Numbered from the stretch's first letter, positions 18,464 to 27,421 are shown. The stretch is DNA of 39,977 bases from Betaproteobacteria bacterium (GCA_005884455.1 VBCH01000216.1:1-39977); one strand, 5' to 3'. A program made the numbers and translations. Notes: generated by a model not told the origin, from the sequence alone.

Positions 18464-18469
18464 TAAAAT
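18464..18469 (+). promoter_or_regulatory. Candidate -10 box (TAAAAT) upstream of fba
   Basis: TAAAAT lies 45 bases before the fba ATG in the only sizeable gap of the pyk-to-tsaC block. The best upstream -35 candidate (TTGGCC at 18439-18444) is 19 bases away, slightly too far. An internal promoter for fba-purC-purE-tsaC is plausible but weakly supported. Confidence 0.35.
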
Positions 18470-18514
18470 TACGGTCCTCGGCTTTTGTCTTCATCCAGAA
18501 ACGGGAAACGTTCC

Positions 18515-19540
18515 ATGGACCGAAATCTGCTTTCCAAGACCGCCGCAGCCATGCTTGCCAAGGGCAAGGGTCTGCTTGCGGCGGACGAATCGAGCGGCAC
18601 GTGCGAAAAACGCTTCACGTCGGTCGGGGTCGAGAGCACCGAGGCGAACCGTCGCGCCTACCGCGATCTCCTCTTCACCACCAAGGGGATAGAGGAATTC
18701 GTGAGCGGAGTGATCCTGTTCGACGAGACGCTCAGACAAAGTACGATCGTCGGCAACGAGCCGTTTCCGGAATTCCTGGCGGGCAAAGGCATCATCCCAG
18801 GGATCAAGGTGGACAAAGGCATCCATGATCTTGCGCTCTCACCGGGCGAGAAGGTCACCGAGGGGCTGGACGGTCTGCGAGGGCGGCTGGGGGAATATTT
18901 CAAGCTTGGCGCCCGCTTCGCAAAGTGGCGCGCGGTCATCACCATCGGCCCCGGTATCCCCAGCCACGCCTGTCTTTACGCCAACGCGCACGCGCTGGCC
19001 CGCTATTCGGCGCTGTGCCAGGAGGCCTCGATCGTTCCCATCGTCGAGCCCGAGGTCCTGCTCGACGGCGATCACACGATCGAACGCTGCTACGAGGCGA
19101 GTGAGGCAACCCTCTCCGCAGTCTTTGCGGCGCTGCGCGCCTACAACGTGTCGCTCGAGCACACCGTTCTCAAGGCGTCGATGGTGGTGTCAGGCAAGGA
19201 TTGTCCGAAACAAGCGGGCGTGGATCGGGTCGCGGAGGAAACGGTGCGTTGCCTCAAGCGGACTGTTCCGGCGGCGTTGCCCGGCATCGTGTTCCTTTCC
19301 GGGGGCCAGAGTGACGAGGCAGCCACGGCACACCTGAACGAAATGGCAAGGGCGCCAGGGCTCCCTTGGCCCCTCACCTTCTCCTACAGCCGGGCGCTGC
19401 AGAATTGCGCGCTCAAGGCTTGGCGTGGCGCGCCCGGCAGCGTCGCCGCCGCGCAGAGGGCGTTCCACCACCGGGCTCGCATGAACGGGCTCGCGGCGCA
19501 GGGTAAATACCGTCCGGATTTGGAGAAGCAGGCGGCGTAG
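18515..19540 (+). CDS. fba: Fructose-bisphosphate aldolase class I
   Basis: 341 residues from the ATG at 18515 ([19 protein letters not shown]). A TTG ten codons upstream is open in frame but adds residues not typical of the family. It cleaves fructose 1,6-bisphosphate to two triose phosphates through a Schiff base, without metal. Class I signatures are [16 protein letters not shown] (D24), the lysines in GIKVDKG (K98) and FAKWRAV (K137), EPEVL (E178/E180) and the Schiff-base K220 in [20 protein letters not shown] follows. It is of the eukaryote-like class I, unlike the metal-dependent class II enzyme. purC begins two bases after its stop. Confidence 0.95.
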   Translation: MDRNLLSKTAAAMLAKGKGLLAADESSGTCEKRFTSVGVESTEANRRAYRDLLFTTKGIEEFVSGVILFDETLRQSTIVGNEPFPEFLAGKGIIPGIKVDKGIHDLALSPGEKVTEGLDGLRGRLGEYFKLGARFAKWRAVITIGPGIPSHACLYANAHALARYSALCQEASIVPIVEPEVLLDGDHTIERCYEASEATLSAVFAALRAYNVSLEHTVLKASMVVSGKDCPKQAGVDRVAEETVRCLKRTVPAALPGIVFLSGGQSDEAATAHLNEMARAPGLPWPLTFSYSRALQNCALKAWRGAPGSVAAAQRAFHHRARMNGLAAQGKYRPDLEKQAA

Positions 19541-19542
19541 CA

Positions 19543-20442
19543 ATGGCAAGCCCGCTCTACGAATCGAGCATCAGGAGCCTGCCGTTTCTCGGGCGAGGCA
19601 AGGTGCGTGATATGTACGCCGTGGGCGACGACCGCCTGCTTATCGTCACGACCGATCGCCTGTCGGCTTTCGACGTCGTGCTACCCGACCCTATTCCCGG
19701 CAAAGGAGAAGTGCTGAATGAGATGTCCAACTTCTGGTTCAAGAAGCTCGCGCACATCGTACCCAATCACTTGAACGGCGTGGCGCCCGAGGCGGTGATC
19801 AAGGGCTCGGACGAGTCCGCTCAAGTCATGGGCCGAGCGGTCGTCGTAAAGAAACTAAAGCCGCTGCCGGTCGAAGCGGTCGTGCGCGGTTACCTCATCG
19901 GTTCAGGGTGGAAGGACTACCAGAGCACGGGCGCCGTCTGCGGCATTCCGCTGCCCAAAGGGCTGAAGCAGGCCGACAAGCTGCCGGAGGTGATCTTCAC
20001 GCCCGCCACCAAGGCCGAAGTCGGCGCGCATGACGAGAATATTTCGTTCGATCAAGTGGAGAAGCTCATCGGGAAGAAACTTGCCGCAAAGGTGCGCGAG
20101 GTCAGCATTCGCCTGTACCGAGAGGCGGCCGAGTATGCGCGGGCGCGCGGCATCATCATCGCCGACACCAAGTTCGAGTTCGGGACCGACGAGAAAGGGA
20201 ATCTGGTTCTGATCGACGAGGCGCTGACCGCGGACTCCTCGCGCTTCTGGCCCGCGGACGAGTATCGGCCCGGAATCAGCCCTCCTTCGTTCGACAAGCA
20301 GTACGTGCGCGACTACCTAGAGAGGCTTCGCTGGAAGAAGACGCCCCCCGCGCCCAGGCTTCCCGCCGAAGTGATCGCGAAGACCTCCGAAAAGTATCGC
20401 GAGGCCCTGTTCCGTCTGACCGGACGAAAACTGGGAGCATGA
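19543..20442 (+). CDS. purC: Phosphoribosylaminoimidazole-succinocarboxamide (SAICAR) synthase
   Basis: 299 residues. It joins aspartate to CAIR with ATP in purine synthesis. Family motifs are [25 protein letters not shown] N-terminus (split here as [15 protein letters not shown] and TTDRLSAFD), [20 protein letters not shown], and [12 protein letters not shown] followed by [13 protein letters not shown]. It starts two bases after fba and overlaps purE by four bases (ATGA), which implies coupled translation. The product feeds purB, not in this window. Confidence 0.96.
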   Translation: MASPLYESSIRSLPFLGRGKVRDMYAVGDDRLLIVTTDRLSAFDVVLPDPIPGKGEVLNEMSNFWFKKLAHIVPNHLNGVAPEAVIKGSDESAQVMGRAVVVKKLKPLPVEAVVRGYLIGSGWKDYQSTGAVCGIPLPKGLKQADKLPEVIFTPATKAEVGAHDENISFDQVEKLIGKKLAAKVREVSIRLYREAAEYARARGIIIADTKFEFGTDEKGNLVLIDEALTADSSRFWPADEYRPGISPPSFDKQYVRDYLERLRWKKTPPAPRLPAEVIAKTSEKYREALFRLTGRKLGA

Positions 20443-20939
20443 AGGTGGCCGGTCGCTCGCCTCTTGTCGGGATCGTCATGGGAAGCGCAGGCGATTGGGA
20501 AGTGATGCGCGAGGCGGCGAAGCAGCTCACCGATTTTTCCGTGGCCTACGAAGCCAAGGTACTGTCGGCGCACCGCTCTCCCGACGCGCTCACCGAATGG
20601 GTGGAACAGCTCAGTGCCAAAGGCGCGAGCTGCTTCATAGCGGGTGCCGGAGGCGCGGCGCACCTTGCCGGTGTGATCGCAGCAAAAACGACACTCCCGG
20701 TGTTGGGGGTGCCGATGCCCTCAAAGTATCTGCATGGATTGGATTCATTGCTGTCGATCGTGCAGATGCCCAAGGGGATTCCGGTGGCGACTTTTGCCAT
20801 CGGCGAGGCGGGCGCCGCCAACGCGGGACTCTTTGCCGTCGCGATGCTTGCCCAGGGAGACGCGAAACTGGCCAGACTTCTCGCGCAGTTCCGTGCGAAC
20901 CAGGCCGAAGCGGTAAAGAACGTCAAGCTGCCGGGTTGA
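20439..20939 (+). CDS. purE: N5-carboxyaminoimidazole ribonucleotide mutase
   Basis: 166 residues, typical class I PurE. It converts N5-CAIR to CAIR, the substrate of the adjacent purC product. The active-site segments are [11 protein letters not shown] (G15-M23), SAHRSPD, and [17 protein letters not shown]. The usual GSxSDW reads GSAGDW here: the second Ser is replaced by Gly while S16, D19 and the His of SAHR are kept. purK, which makes N5-CAIR and usually follows purE, is absent from this window. The gene overlaps purC upstream and tsaC downstream. Confidence 0.95.
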   Translation: MKVAGRSPLVGIVMGSAGDWEVMREAAKQLTDFSVAYEAKVLSAHRSPDALTEWVEQLSAKGASCFIAGAGGAAHLAGVIAAKTTLPVLGVPMPSKYLHGLDSLLSIVQMPKGIPVATFAIGEAGAANAGLFAVAMLAQGDAKLARLLAQFRANQAEAVKNVKLPG

Positions 20940-21931
20940 CACGGGCTTCGTCCCGCCTATCCTTGCCTGCGAAAGTCGACGCGCTCCAATCCGTTCCGAT
21001 TCGGGATGCGGTGGCGATACTGCGACGTGGCGGCTTGGTTGCCTTTCCCACCGAGACGGTGTACGGACTGGGCGCCGACGCGTCCAATCCTGCAGCGGTA
21101 CCGCGAATTTACGAGGTCAAGGGCCGTCCCGCGGGCCATCCTGTCATCGTCCATATCGGCGACATCGGGCAGTTGGCGCGCTGGGCGCGCGATATCCCCG
21201 AGGCTGCGACGAAACTTGCAACGCACTTCTGGCCGGGGCCGCTGACCTTGGTGCTGAGGCGTGCGCCCAGTGTCGGTAGTCAGCTCAGCGGCGGCCAGGA
21301 TACGATCGGCCTACGCGTCCCCGGGCATCCGGTCGCTCTCCAACTCCTCCGGGAATTTGGCGCAGGCATAGCTGCCCCGTCCGCCAACCGGTTTGGCCGG
21401 ATGAGCCCGACGACGGCGGAGCATGTGCGAAGCGACCTGGCGAGCGAGGTTGAGCTGATCCTAGACGGAGGCGCGTGCGAGATCGGTATCGAATCCACGA
21501 TCGTGGATCTGTCTCGCGGGCGGCCCGTGCTCCTTCGTCCCGGCCGAATCGCAGCGGGGGATATCGCGGTTACGCTCGGTGTTGCGCCCTTGGCGCGTGA
21601 TTCGGATGCTCCCCGCACGCCCGGGGCACTCGCGGCGCACTACGCGCCCCGGCAACCCCTTCGGCTCATCGAATCGGACCGCTGGGAGCGAAGCGTACGG
21701 GAAGCCTCGCGTGGGCGAGGCGTCCTGTCATTCCGCTCGGCTCCGGAAGGGGACATGGGCGCGATGTGGATCCAAGCGCCGAGGGAGCCGCGGCGATACG
21801 GGCGAGACCTTTACGCCAATCTGCGCGCGCTCGATTCGTCCGGCTGCGATCGGATTCTGGTCGAGGAGCCGCCGGATACTCTCGAATGGGCTGCCATCCG
21901 CGACCGGCTCACTCGCGCAAGCTCGGCCTGA
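20936..21931 (+). CDS. L-threonylcarbamoyladenylate synthase (TsaC/Sua5, long form)
   Basis: 331 residues from a TTG at 20936 that overlaps the purE stop as TTGA, suggesting coupled translation; an in-frame TTG at 20963 is the alternative. It makes threonylcarbamoyl-AMP from threonine, bicarbonate and ATP for the t6A37 modification of ANN-decoding tRNAs. The YrdC domain (about 20-210) shows GGLVAFPTETVYGLGADA, KGRPAGHPVIVH, FWPGPLTLVL, APSANRFGRMSPTTA and the IESTIVDL segment. A C-terminal Sua5-type extension (about 225-331, starting at TPGALAAHYAPRQPL) makes it longer than E. coli TsaC. The next gene is a tRNA, but that need not be functional. Confidence 0.92.
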   Translation: MTRASSRLSLPAKVDALQSVPIRDAVAILRRGGLVAFPTETVYGLGADASNPAAVPRIYEVKGRPAGHPVIVHIGDIGQLARWARDIPEAATKLATHFWPGPLTLVLRRAPSVGSQLSGGQDTIGLRVPGHPVALQLLREFGAGIAAPSANRFGRMSPTTAEHVRSDLASEVELILDGGACEIGIESTIVDLSRGRPVLLRPGRIAAGDIAVTLGVAPLARDSDAPRTPGALAAHYAPRQPLRLIESDRWERSVREASRGRGVLSFRSAPEGDMGAMWIQAPREPRRYGRDLYANLRALDSSGCDRILVEEPPDTLEWAAIRDRLTRASSA

Positions 21932-22054
21932 GACGCAAGCTTGACCACGACGTCCTTTCTCGTCAGTGGCCGCGCAGAAGTTCTCCTGAGAAATCAAGTG
22001 AGCCTGATGCGTGTCACGCTGTCCTTGCGGATCAGGTTCTCGTGCTGCGCGGCG

Positions 22055-22083
22055 TTGAGGAAGAGAGGGATTGCAGCTAAAAT
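22055..22083 (+). promoter_or_regulatory. Sigma70 promoter of tRNA-Ala
   Basis: TTGAGG (22055-22060) and TAAAAT (22078-22083) are separated by exactly 17 bases, and the tRNA begins 12 bases after the -10 box. The rest of the 163-base gap after tsaC shows nothing I can support. Confidence 0.7.
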
Positions 22084-22094
22084 TACCATGGCGT

Positions 22095-22170
<76 letters not shown>

Positions 22171-22220
22171 CCTCCCCGTGGATTTGACGTATTGTGGGCC
22201 CGGCTCCACCTCATCGACGC

Positions 22221-23312
22221 ATGCCCACGCCCCTCAAACTTCTGATTCTCGAAGACAACGCCTTCGACGCCGAGCTCGAAGTAGGGACGCTTCAAGCCGC
22301 CGGCTATGATTGCGAATGGCAGCAAGTGCAGACCCGGGAGGAGTTCGAGGCTTCTCTAGATCGCCCGGAGTTCGAGCTGATCCTCGCCGACTACAATCTT
22401 CCGAATTTCGACGGGCTGAGCGCGCTAAGCCTGCTGAGGGAGCGCGGACTGGAAATCCCCTTCGTCCTCATCTCCGGCACGCTCGGAGAGGAACGCGCCA
22501 TCGAGAGCCTCAAAGCGGGCGCCACTGATTACGTAATGAAGGAAAGGCTCGAGCGCCTTGCGCCGGTCGTTACCCGCGCCTTGAACGAGCGCCTTGAGCG
22601 AGCCAGTCGCAGCGCCGCGCAACAGGCACTGCGGGACGCCCACCGCAGGTTGCAGGCGCTCTCGATGCGACTCCTCCAGGTGGAGGAAACCGAGCGCCGC
22701 CGCATCGCGCGCGAACTGCATGACGGCATCGGGCAGCTGCTCACCGCGGTCAAATTGCGCCTCGCGGGCCTCAATCCGTCCTCGGCGGACTACGGCTCTC
22801 GCCGGGGCGAATGCGTTGCGGCGATCGACGACGCGCTCGAGCAAGTGCGTCGCGTGTCGCGCGACCTGAGACCCTCGCAGCTGGATGATCTGGGTCTGTT
22901 GGCGGCGCTGCGCTCGCATCTCGACCAGCAGGCAAGCAGCGCCGGGTTCAAACCGAATTTCATGCACGAGGGGGTGCCCTCACGTCTCGCCGCCGAGATC
23001 GAGACCACGTGCTTTCGCATCGCGCAGGAGGCCCTCACCAATATTGCGCGACATGCCCAGGCGAGCGAAGTTTGGGTTACGCTCGCCGGCACGGAGGAGG
23101 AATTGCGTCTGGAGGTGCGCGACAACGGCCGGGGTTTCGACGTCGCGGCCGCGCGGCTGCGTGCGACTGCCGGCAGCAGCATGGGGCTGCTGAGCATGGA
23201 AGAACGCGCCACGCTCGCGGGGGGGCGGCTTGCGATCGACTCGGCGCTCTCGCGGGAGACGAGGTTGAGCCTTACGCTGCCTCTCGTCCGGGTCCGCGCG
23301 GAACAAGCATGA
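22221..23312 (+). CDS. Soluble histidine kinase with N-terminal receiver domain
   Basis: 363 residues from the ATG at 22221 (a GTG nine codons earlier lies just after the tRNA and is less likely). Residues about 4-120 are a receiver domain with phospho-acceptor D57 (LILADYNLPNFDG) and K at GATDYVMKE. A linker coiled segment (125-150) leads to a HisKA_3 domain with H167 in RRIARELHDGIGQ, then a HATPase with N274 (EALTNIARHAQ), D301 (DNGRGFD) and GLLSMEERATLAGG. There is no transmembrane segment or sensor domain, so it is cytosolic and probably controlled through its own receiver. Its TGA overlaps the next ATG, pairing it with the NarL-type regulator. Confidence 0.92.
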   Translation: MPTPLKLLILEDNAFDAELEVGTLQAAGYDCEWQQVQTREEFEASLDRPEFELILADYNLPNFDGLSALSLLRERGLEIPFVLISGTLGEERAIESLKAGATDYVMKERLERLAPVVTRALNERLERASRSAAQQALRDAHRRLQALSMRLLQVEETERRRIARELHDGIGQLLTAVKLRLAGLNPSSADYGSRRGECVAAIDDALEQVRRVSRDLRPSQLDDLGLLAALRSHLDQQASSAGFKPNFMHEGVPSRLAAEIETTCFRIAQEALTNIARHAQASEVWVTLAGTEEELRLEVRDNGRGFDVAAARLRATAGSSMGLLSMEERATLAGGRLAIDSALSRETRLSLTLPLVRVRAEQA

Positions 23313-23962
23313 TCCCGGTGCGCGTCCTTCTCGCCGATGATCACGCGCTGGTGCGTGCCGGAATACGCGCGCTTCTTGAAGGCCTTGAAGGGGTCACCGT
23401 CGTGGCCGAAGCAGGCAACGGCGGCGAGGTGCTCGAGCTTGCACGCAAGCATCGCCCGGATGTCGTGCTGCTCGACATTTCCATGCCTGGACTTGGGGGA
23501 CTCGAAGCGAGCGCTCTGCTCAAGCAGGAGCTTCAGGAGGTGCGCGTAGTGATGCTTTCCATGCACGCCAACGAGGAATATGTGCTGCAGGCGCTGCGCG
23601 CGGGAGCTTCAGGCTACATGCTCAAGGATTCCGCGACCGCTGAGCTGGAGCTCGCCTTGCAAGCGGTGGTGCAAGGCGAGACTTACCTCAGCCCGCGCAT
23701 ATCGAAGCAGATGGTGGAAGGCTACGTGCAGCGGGTCGGCGGCGAGCAGCCCAAGTCCGACAACCTTACGCCGCGGCAGCGCCAAGTCCTGCAGCTCATC
23801 GCCGGGGGGCACAGCACCAAGGAAATCGCCTATCGCCTCGAGCTTTCCGTGAAGACCGTGGAGACCCATCGCGCCCAGCTGATGGATCGCTTGCAGATCC
23901 GCGATATCGCCGGTCTGGTCAAGTACGCGATCCGCAACGGCCTCGTCACCACCGCAAAATAA
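23309..23962 (+). CDS. NarL/FixJ-family response regulator (REC-LuxR HTH)
   Basis: 217 residues from the ATG overlapping the kinase stop (ATGA). The receiver (about 3-120) has phospho-acceptor D56 in VVLLDISMPGLGG and the conserved Lys in GYMLKDSA. The LuxR-type helix-turn-helix begins at L153 (LTPRQRQVLQLIAGG, then STKEIAYRLELSVKTVETHR). It should bind DNA when phosphorylated, almost certainly by the adjacent HisKA_3 kinase, as this kinase type pairs with NarL regulators. Targets are unknown. Confidence 0.95.
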   Translation: MIPVRVLLADDHALVRAGIRALLEGLEGVTVVAEAGNGGEVLELARKHRPDVVLLDISMPGLGGLEASALLKQELQEVRVVMLSMHANEEYVLQALRAGASGYMLKDSATAELELALQAVVQGETYLSPRISKQMVEGYVQRVGGEQPKSDNLTPRQRQVLQLIAGGHSTKEIAYRLELSVKTVETHRAQLMDRLQIRDIAGLVKYAIRNGLVTTAK

Positions 23963-24100
23963 CAAGCTTATAAATCAATAGCTTCTCCGTAACTCCGGCT
24001 TGCCCTTAAGGTATTTAGCAGACGCTGCTCAGGGCCGGCCCGATTGGCTCGCCCTCCGTCTCGCTCTAAGGTGCCCGAATTCAGCCGCAGGCGGTTCGCC

Positions 24101-24119
24101 ACGCGCCGGAACGGCGCGT
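24101..24119 (+). repeat. Perfect 8-bp inverted repeat with 3-base loop
   Basis: ACGCGCCG and CGGCGCGT flank GAA. It lies about 29 bases before the TTG start of the receiver protein, in the 185-base gap after the NarL-type gene. There is no T-run, so it is not an intrinsic terminator. It could be an operator for a dimeric regulator or a leader hairpin. Nothing else in 23963-24147 is supportable. Confidence 0.5.
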
Positions 24120-24147
24120 CGCCTGCTCACGTTCGAGAGGGGAGACG

Positions 24148-24555
24148 TTGAAGCGCATCAGGGTCATGGTCGTCGACGACAGCTTGCAGTTCGCAAGCGC
24201 CGTCCGGCAGTTTCTCGCCAGCAACGGCAACTTCGAAGTGCTGGCGAGCGCGAATTCCGGGGGCGAGGCGCTGGCGCGCGCAAGCAGTGATCGGCCCGAC
24301 CTCATGTTTATCGACATCGACATGCCGGGCGTGAACGGCTTGGCAGTGACTTCCCTGATCAAGGGGCAGGAGGCCGCACCCAAGATCGTGATGATGACGC
24401 TGGAGGACAGCGACGAGCATCGCATCGGCGCGATAGCGGCGGGCGCGGATGCTTTCTTGCCTAAGGATGATTTCGCCCAGGGGTTCCATGCGGTGCTCGA
24501 TTTGTTGTTCGCCCAATCGGGCTTCAACGAGGAATCGCGGGCATGGCACGGATGA
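24148..24555 (+). CDS. Stand-alone receiver-domain response regulator
   Basis: 135 residues from a TTG at 24148 with AGGGGAG just upstream. The whole protein is one CheY-like receiver: VMVVDDS (acidic pair), phospho-acceptor D56 in LMFIDIDMPGVNG, T in VMMTLEDS and K in AFLPKDDF. There is no output domain. Such proteins act in phosphorelays, as motility switches or as phosphate sinks. It follows the NarL-type regulator on the same strand and precedes a second receiver protein by 48 bases. No cognate kinase other than the REC-kinase is nearby. Confidence 0.88.
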   Translation: MKRIRVMVVDDSLQFASAVRQFLASNGNFEVLASANSGGEALARASSDRPDLMFIDIDMPGVNGLAVTSLIKGQEAAPKIVMMTLEDSDEHRIGAIAAGADAFLPKDDFAQGFHAVLDLLFAQSGFNEESRAWHG

Positions 24556-24603
24556 TCGCTTTGAAGCGCGAAGGGGCACACGCGCGCAGGCACCGGCTAT
24601 TCC

Positions 24604-25056
24604 ATGCCGCGTGAAGACCGCCGGGTCGGCCCTTCCGCGAGCGAGACTGGGTCGAAGCCGGCCGTCCTTCTGCTCGACGACGACGAGAGGGATCTGATCT
24701 TGCTCGAGCAGATCCTGCGCCCCGACGGATTCCAGGTGCTGAAGACGACCGATCCGACGCGCGCCTTCGAGCTGCTCGCGAGTCATCCGGTCGGGATCGT
24801 GATCTCCGACCAAAACATGCCGGGGCTCACCGGGGTGGAGTTCCTACGCCAGGTGAGGAAGCTCTATCCCGACGTGATCAGAGTACTCTTCACGAGCTCC
24901 TACGATCCCAAGGCCACCGCCGACGCAGTCAACGAAGCCGCCATTCACAAGTTCATGATGAAAGACTGGAACGGGGAGCGGCTGCGCACGGAGGTCCGAG
25001 AGGTGTCACGCCGTTACCGTCCGAACAACGGGACGCTCCCCACATCTCCAAAATAG
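24604..25056 (+). CDS. Receiver-domain response regulator, no output domain
   Basis: 150 residues. A short N-terminal tail (1-19) leads to a receiver with acidic LLLDDDERD, phospho-acceptor D69 in GIVISDQNMPGLTG, TSS in VLFTSSYD and K120 in KFMMKDW. The SDQNMPG form is typical of regulators in the RpfG/HD-GYP and related classes, but here no HD-GYP or other output follows. The last 20 residues are a polar tail. It ends eight bases from the convergent permease gene. Confidence 0.86.
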   Translation: MPREDRRVGPSASETGSKPAVLLLDDDERDLILLEQILRPDGFQVLKTTDPTRAFELLASHPVGIVISDQNMPGLTGVEFLRQVRKLYPDVIRVLFTSSYDPKATADAVNEAAIHKFMMKDWNGERLRTEVREVSRRYRPNNGTLPTSPK

Positions 25057-25064
25057 CGTCCCTG

Positions 25065-27029
25065 CTAGACGCTCAATTTCATAGGCAGGATGACCATCTG
25101 CATGCCGCGCAGATGGAAGCGGCGCTGCAGCGCCATCGCCGCCTGATTGTGCAGTATCTGCGTCAGCCAGTTGTCCTCGTCGAAGATGAGCTTACTGGTG
25201 AAGAAGATCGCGTTGGGAAACTCGCCCAGGACGCGTTCGGCGAGCCGCGTGAATTCATCGATTGGATCGGTCCCGAAGGACAGGTATGATTTTGCTGCCC
25301 AACCCTTGCTGTTGCAGAAGTTGGCGAAGTAGGAAAGCGAGGCGTTCGCCTCCACCTTCATCGCTTCGAGGTCCTCGCGCCCGCCAAAGCTCTGCGCGTC
25401 CACCGTGCGCGCGTTGACGAAGATGAAGTTTCTGAAGTGATCCGGGAACATCCGCTGTACCCAGAGCAGCGCGTGCAGCCCGCCGCCGCGCGAGGAGCCT
25501 ACCAGAAACGCCGCGGTCGGCCGGCTGGGGTCCGGCTTGGGCGGATTGGCGACGCTGCCAAAGGGAATGCCCGAAAAATCGGCGTCGATTTTCTTCAGCT
25601 GCGCCTTGGCCCAGTCGTAGTGGTTGCGGATGGTCACGCATACGGCGATGATCGCAGCGATGATGAGGACCGTGAGCCATCCACCCTCGAGGAACTTCTC
25701 GGCGAGCAGCATGAGCAGAATGCCCGCACATACGAGGAACCCCGCCGCCGACAGCGCGAGTCTCCCGAGCCAGTTTCGCCCGGCGCGCAGACGGGCCCAG
25801 TACAAGCACAGGCCGAAGAGCGACACGGCGAAGGTCAGGAAAACGCTCAAGCTATAGAGAACGACGAGCGTGGAAACGCTGCCGCCGGTCCACAGAAGGA
25901 TGACCAGAGATCCGAGCCCCATGACCAGAATACCGTTCTGGGTGACGAGCCGCGTCGACAGATAGCGGAACTGGTGAGGCACCCAGGAATCGGCGGCCAT
26001 GTTGGAAAGCACGGCGGGACCGCCTAGGAATCCGGTGTTGGCGGCGACGAAGAGAAGCCCTGCTTCAAGCGCAAGCACCACCAGCAACGCAGCGCCGCTC
26101 ATGCGGGCGTCCCAGCCGAAACTGTTTATGATCGCGCCAAAAGTGACGGCGTTGAGTGTCTGTCCTTCCACCGGGCTCGCGCCCCACAGCAAATACAGCA
26201 AAATGATTCCGCCGGCGGTGAAGGCGAGCGACAGCGCCATATAGAGCATGGTGACCTTGCCGGTGTGCACTCGCGGTTCAGCGAGCACGTTGACGTTGTT
26301 CGACACGGCTTCGATCCCGGTGTAGGTGCCGCCTCCTTGGGAATAGGCGAGAAGGAGCAAGGCTGCGACGCCCGTCCAGCCGACCTGCCGCGAAAGGTCC
26401 AAGGTTCCGTGCCAGACATCGGGCACCAGACTCGGCAGCACCGTCGCATGGGTGAGCACTCCGTATATGATGAGGAACGCGTGCGTGAGAATGAAACCGA
26501 GAAAGATCGGCAGCAGAACCGTGATGGCTTCCTTCATCCCGCGCAGGTTGAGCAGCACGAGCGCGACGATGAACGCGACCTCGGCCGCAAGCTTGTACGG
26601 CTGGAAGCCGAGCGGAAACAGCGAGAACAACGCATCGACGCCGCTCGCGATCGAAATCGAAATGGTGAGCACGTAATCGAGGATGAGCGCTGCACCCGAG
26701 GTGAGGCCCGCGTAAGGGCCGATCAGCCGCGTGGCGACCCGGTAGCCGCCTCCGCCCGTGGGAAACAGCTCGATGACCTGATTGTAGGCGAGCGCGATGA
26801 TAAACACGGTCGCCGCCGTGGCGAGCGCGAGGTAAAGGCCCAGATCCGTGTGCTCGCCCAGCGCGCGAAACGCCTCTTCGGGCCCATAGCAGGAGGAGGA
26901 GATCCCGTCTGCTCCCAGGCCCACCCAGGCGAAAAAAGCGACAAGCGCGATATGCCGTCTTGCCTTCGTATCCAGGGGATCGAGCGGCTTGCCGAACAGC
27001 CTCCGGCGCAGGTTTGCAAACTCGCTCAT
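25065..27029 (-). CDS. APC-superfamily permease, KimA-like (possible K+ importer)
   Basis: 654 residues. About 12 hydrophobic helices span residues 27-480. The N-terminal part (LFGKPLDPLDTKARRH, GADGISSSCYGPEEAF, PTGGGGYRVATRL) and NTGFLGGPAVLSNMAADSW align by eye with KimA/YdaO, a c-di-AMP-controlled potassium transporter of Bacillus. Potassium transport here is an inference. A cytosolic C-terminal domain of about 150 residues (from PTAAFLVGSSRGGG) resembles nucleotide-binding regulatory domains. The start overlaps the stop of the TPR gene (ATGA), so the two are coupled. Confidence 0.83.
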   Translation of the reverse strand: MSEFANLRRRLFGKPLDPLDTKARRHIALVAFFAWVGLGADGISSSCYGPEEAFRALGEHTDLGLYLALATAATVFIIALAYNQVIELFPTGGGGYRVATRLIGPYAGLTSGAALILDYVLTISISIASGVDALFSLFPLGFQPYKLAAEVAFIVALVLLNLRGMKEAITVLLPIFLGFILTHAFLIIYGVLTHATVLPSLVPDVWHGTLDLSRQVGWTGVAALLLLAYSQGGGTYTGIEAVSNNVNVLAEPRVHTGKVTMLYMALSLAFTAGGIILLYLLWGASPVEGQTLNAVTFGAIINSFGWDARMSGAALLVVLALEAGLLFVAANTGFLGGPAVLSNMAADSWVPHQFRYLSTRLVTQNGILVMGLGSLVILLWTGGSVSTLVVLYSLSVFLTFAVSLFGLCLYWARLRAGRNWLGRLALSAAGFLVCAGILLMLLAEKFLEGGWLTVLIIAAIIAVCVTIRNHYDWAKAQLKKIDADFSGIPFGSVANPPKPDPSRPTAAFLVGSSRGGGLHALLWVQRMFPDHFRNFIFVNARTVDAQSFGGREDLEAMKVEANASLSYFANFCNSKGWAAKSYLSFGTDPIDEFTRLAERVLGEFPNAIFFTSKLIFDEDNWLTQILHNQAAMALQRRFHLRGMQMVILPMKLSV

Positions 27030-27379
27030 GGGCGTGCGGGGGTCGCCTTGCCGGAAGCGATGGCCTTTTCGAGGCGGCGCGCGAACACGGTCATTTCCTT
27101 CGCCGCCTGCCGGTCACCCTTCCTTTGCGCGACCTCGATGCCCTTGCGGTAGGCCGCGAGCCCCTCGTCGGCCCTTCCATGGCTGGCGAGTGCGTTTCCG
27201 AGGAGTTTCCACGCCGCGGAATATCCCGGGTCTTTTTCGACTGCCGCATTGAGGTGCGCGATGGCGGGTTCGAGCTCGGCGCACTTCAGGTATTCGCTTC
27301 CGAGAGAAAAACGCAAGAGCGCGCTGTCCCTGGGCGTGCCCACGAGCTTCAGGAGATTGACTATCTGCTGCGAAGTCAT
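27026..27379 (-). CDS. Small tetratricopeptide-repeat protein
   Basis: 117 residues made almost wholly of TPR-like helix pairs: [20 protein letters not shown], then [20 protein letters not shown] and [21 protein letters not shown]. It has no signal peptide or membrane helix, so it is probably a cytosolic protein-protein adaptor. It comes first in a two-gene unit with the KimA-like permease, with overlapping stop and start, which hints at a role with that transporter. Confidence 0.82.
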   Translation of the reverse strand: MTSQQIVNLLKLVGTPRDSALLRFSLGSEYLKCAELEPAIAHLNAAVEKDPGYSAAWKLLGNALASHGRADEGLAAYRKGIEVAQRKGDRQAAKEMTVFARRLEKAIASGKATPARP

Positions 27380-27421
27380 CGGGGCTACCGGGATGCTGGC
27401 GCCGCCCAGCCGAGCGCGGAT

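Noticed and set aside
18485..18514. TTG start for fba ten codons upstream
   Set aside because: The added residues are not typical of class I aldolases; the ATG at 18515 fits the family N-terminus.
20495..20935. Upstream extension of the tsaC frame into purE
   Set aside because: It is out-of-frame purE sequence; the YrdC domain begins after the TTGA junction.
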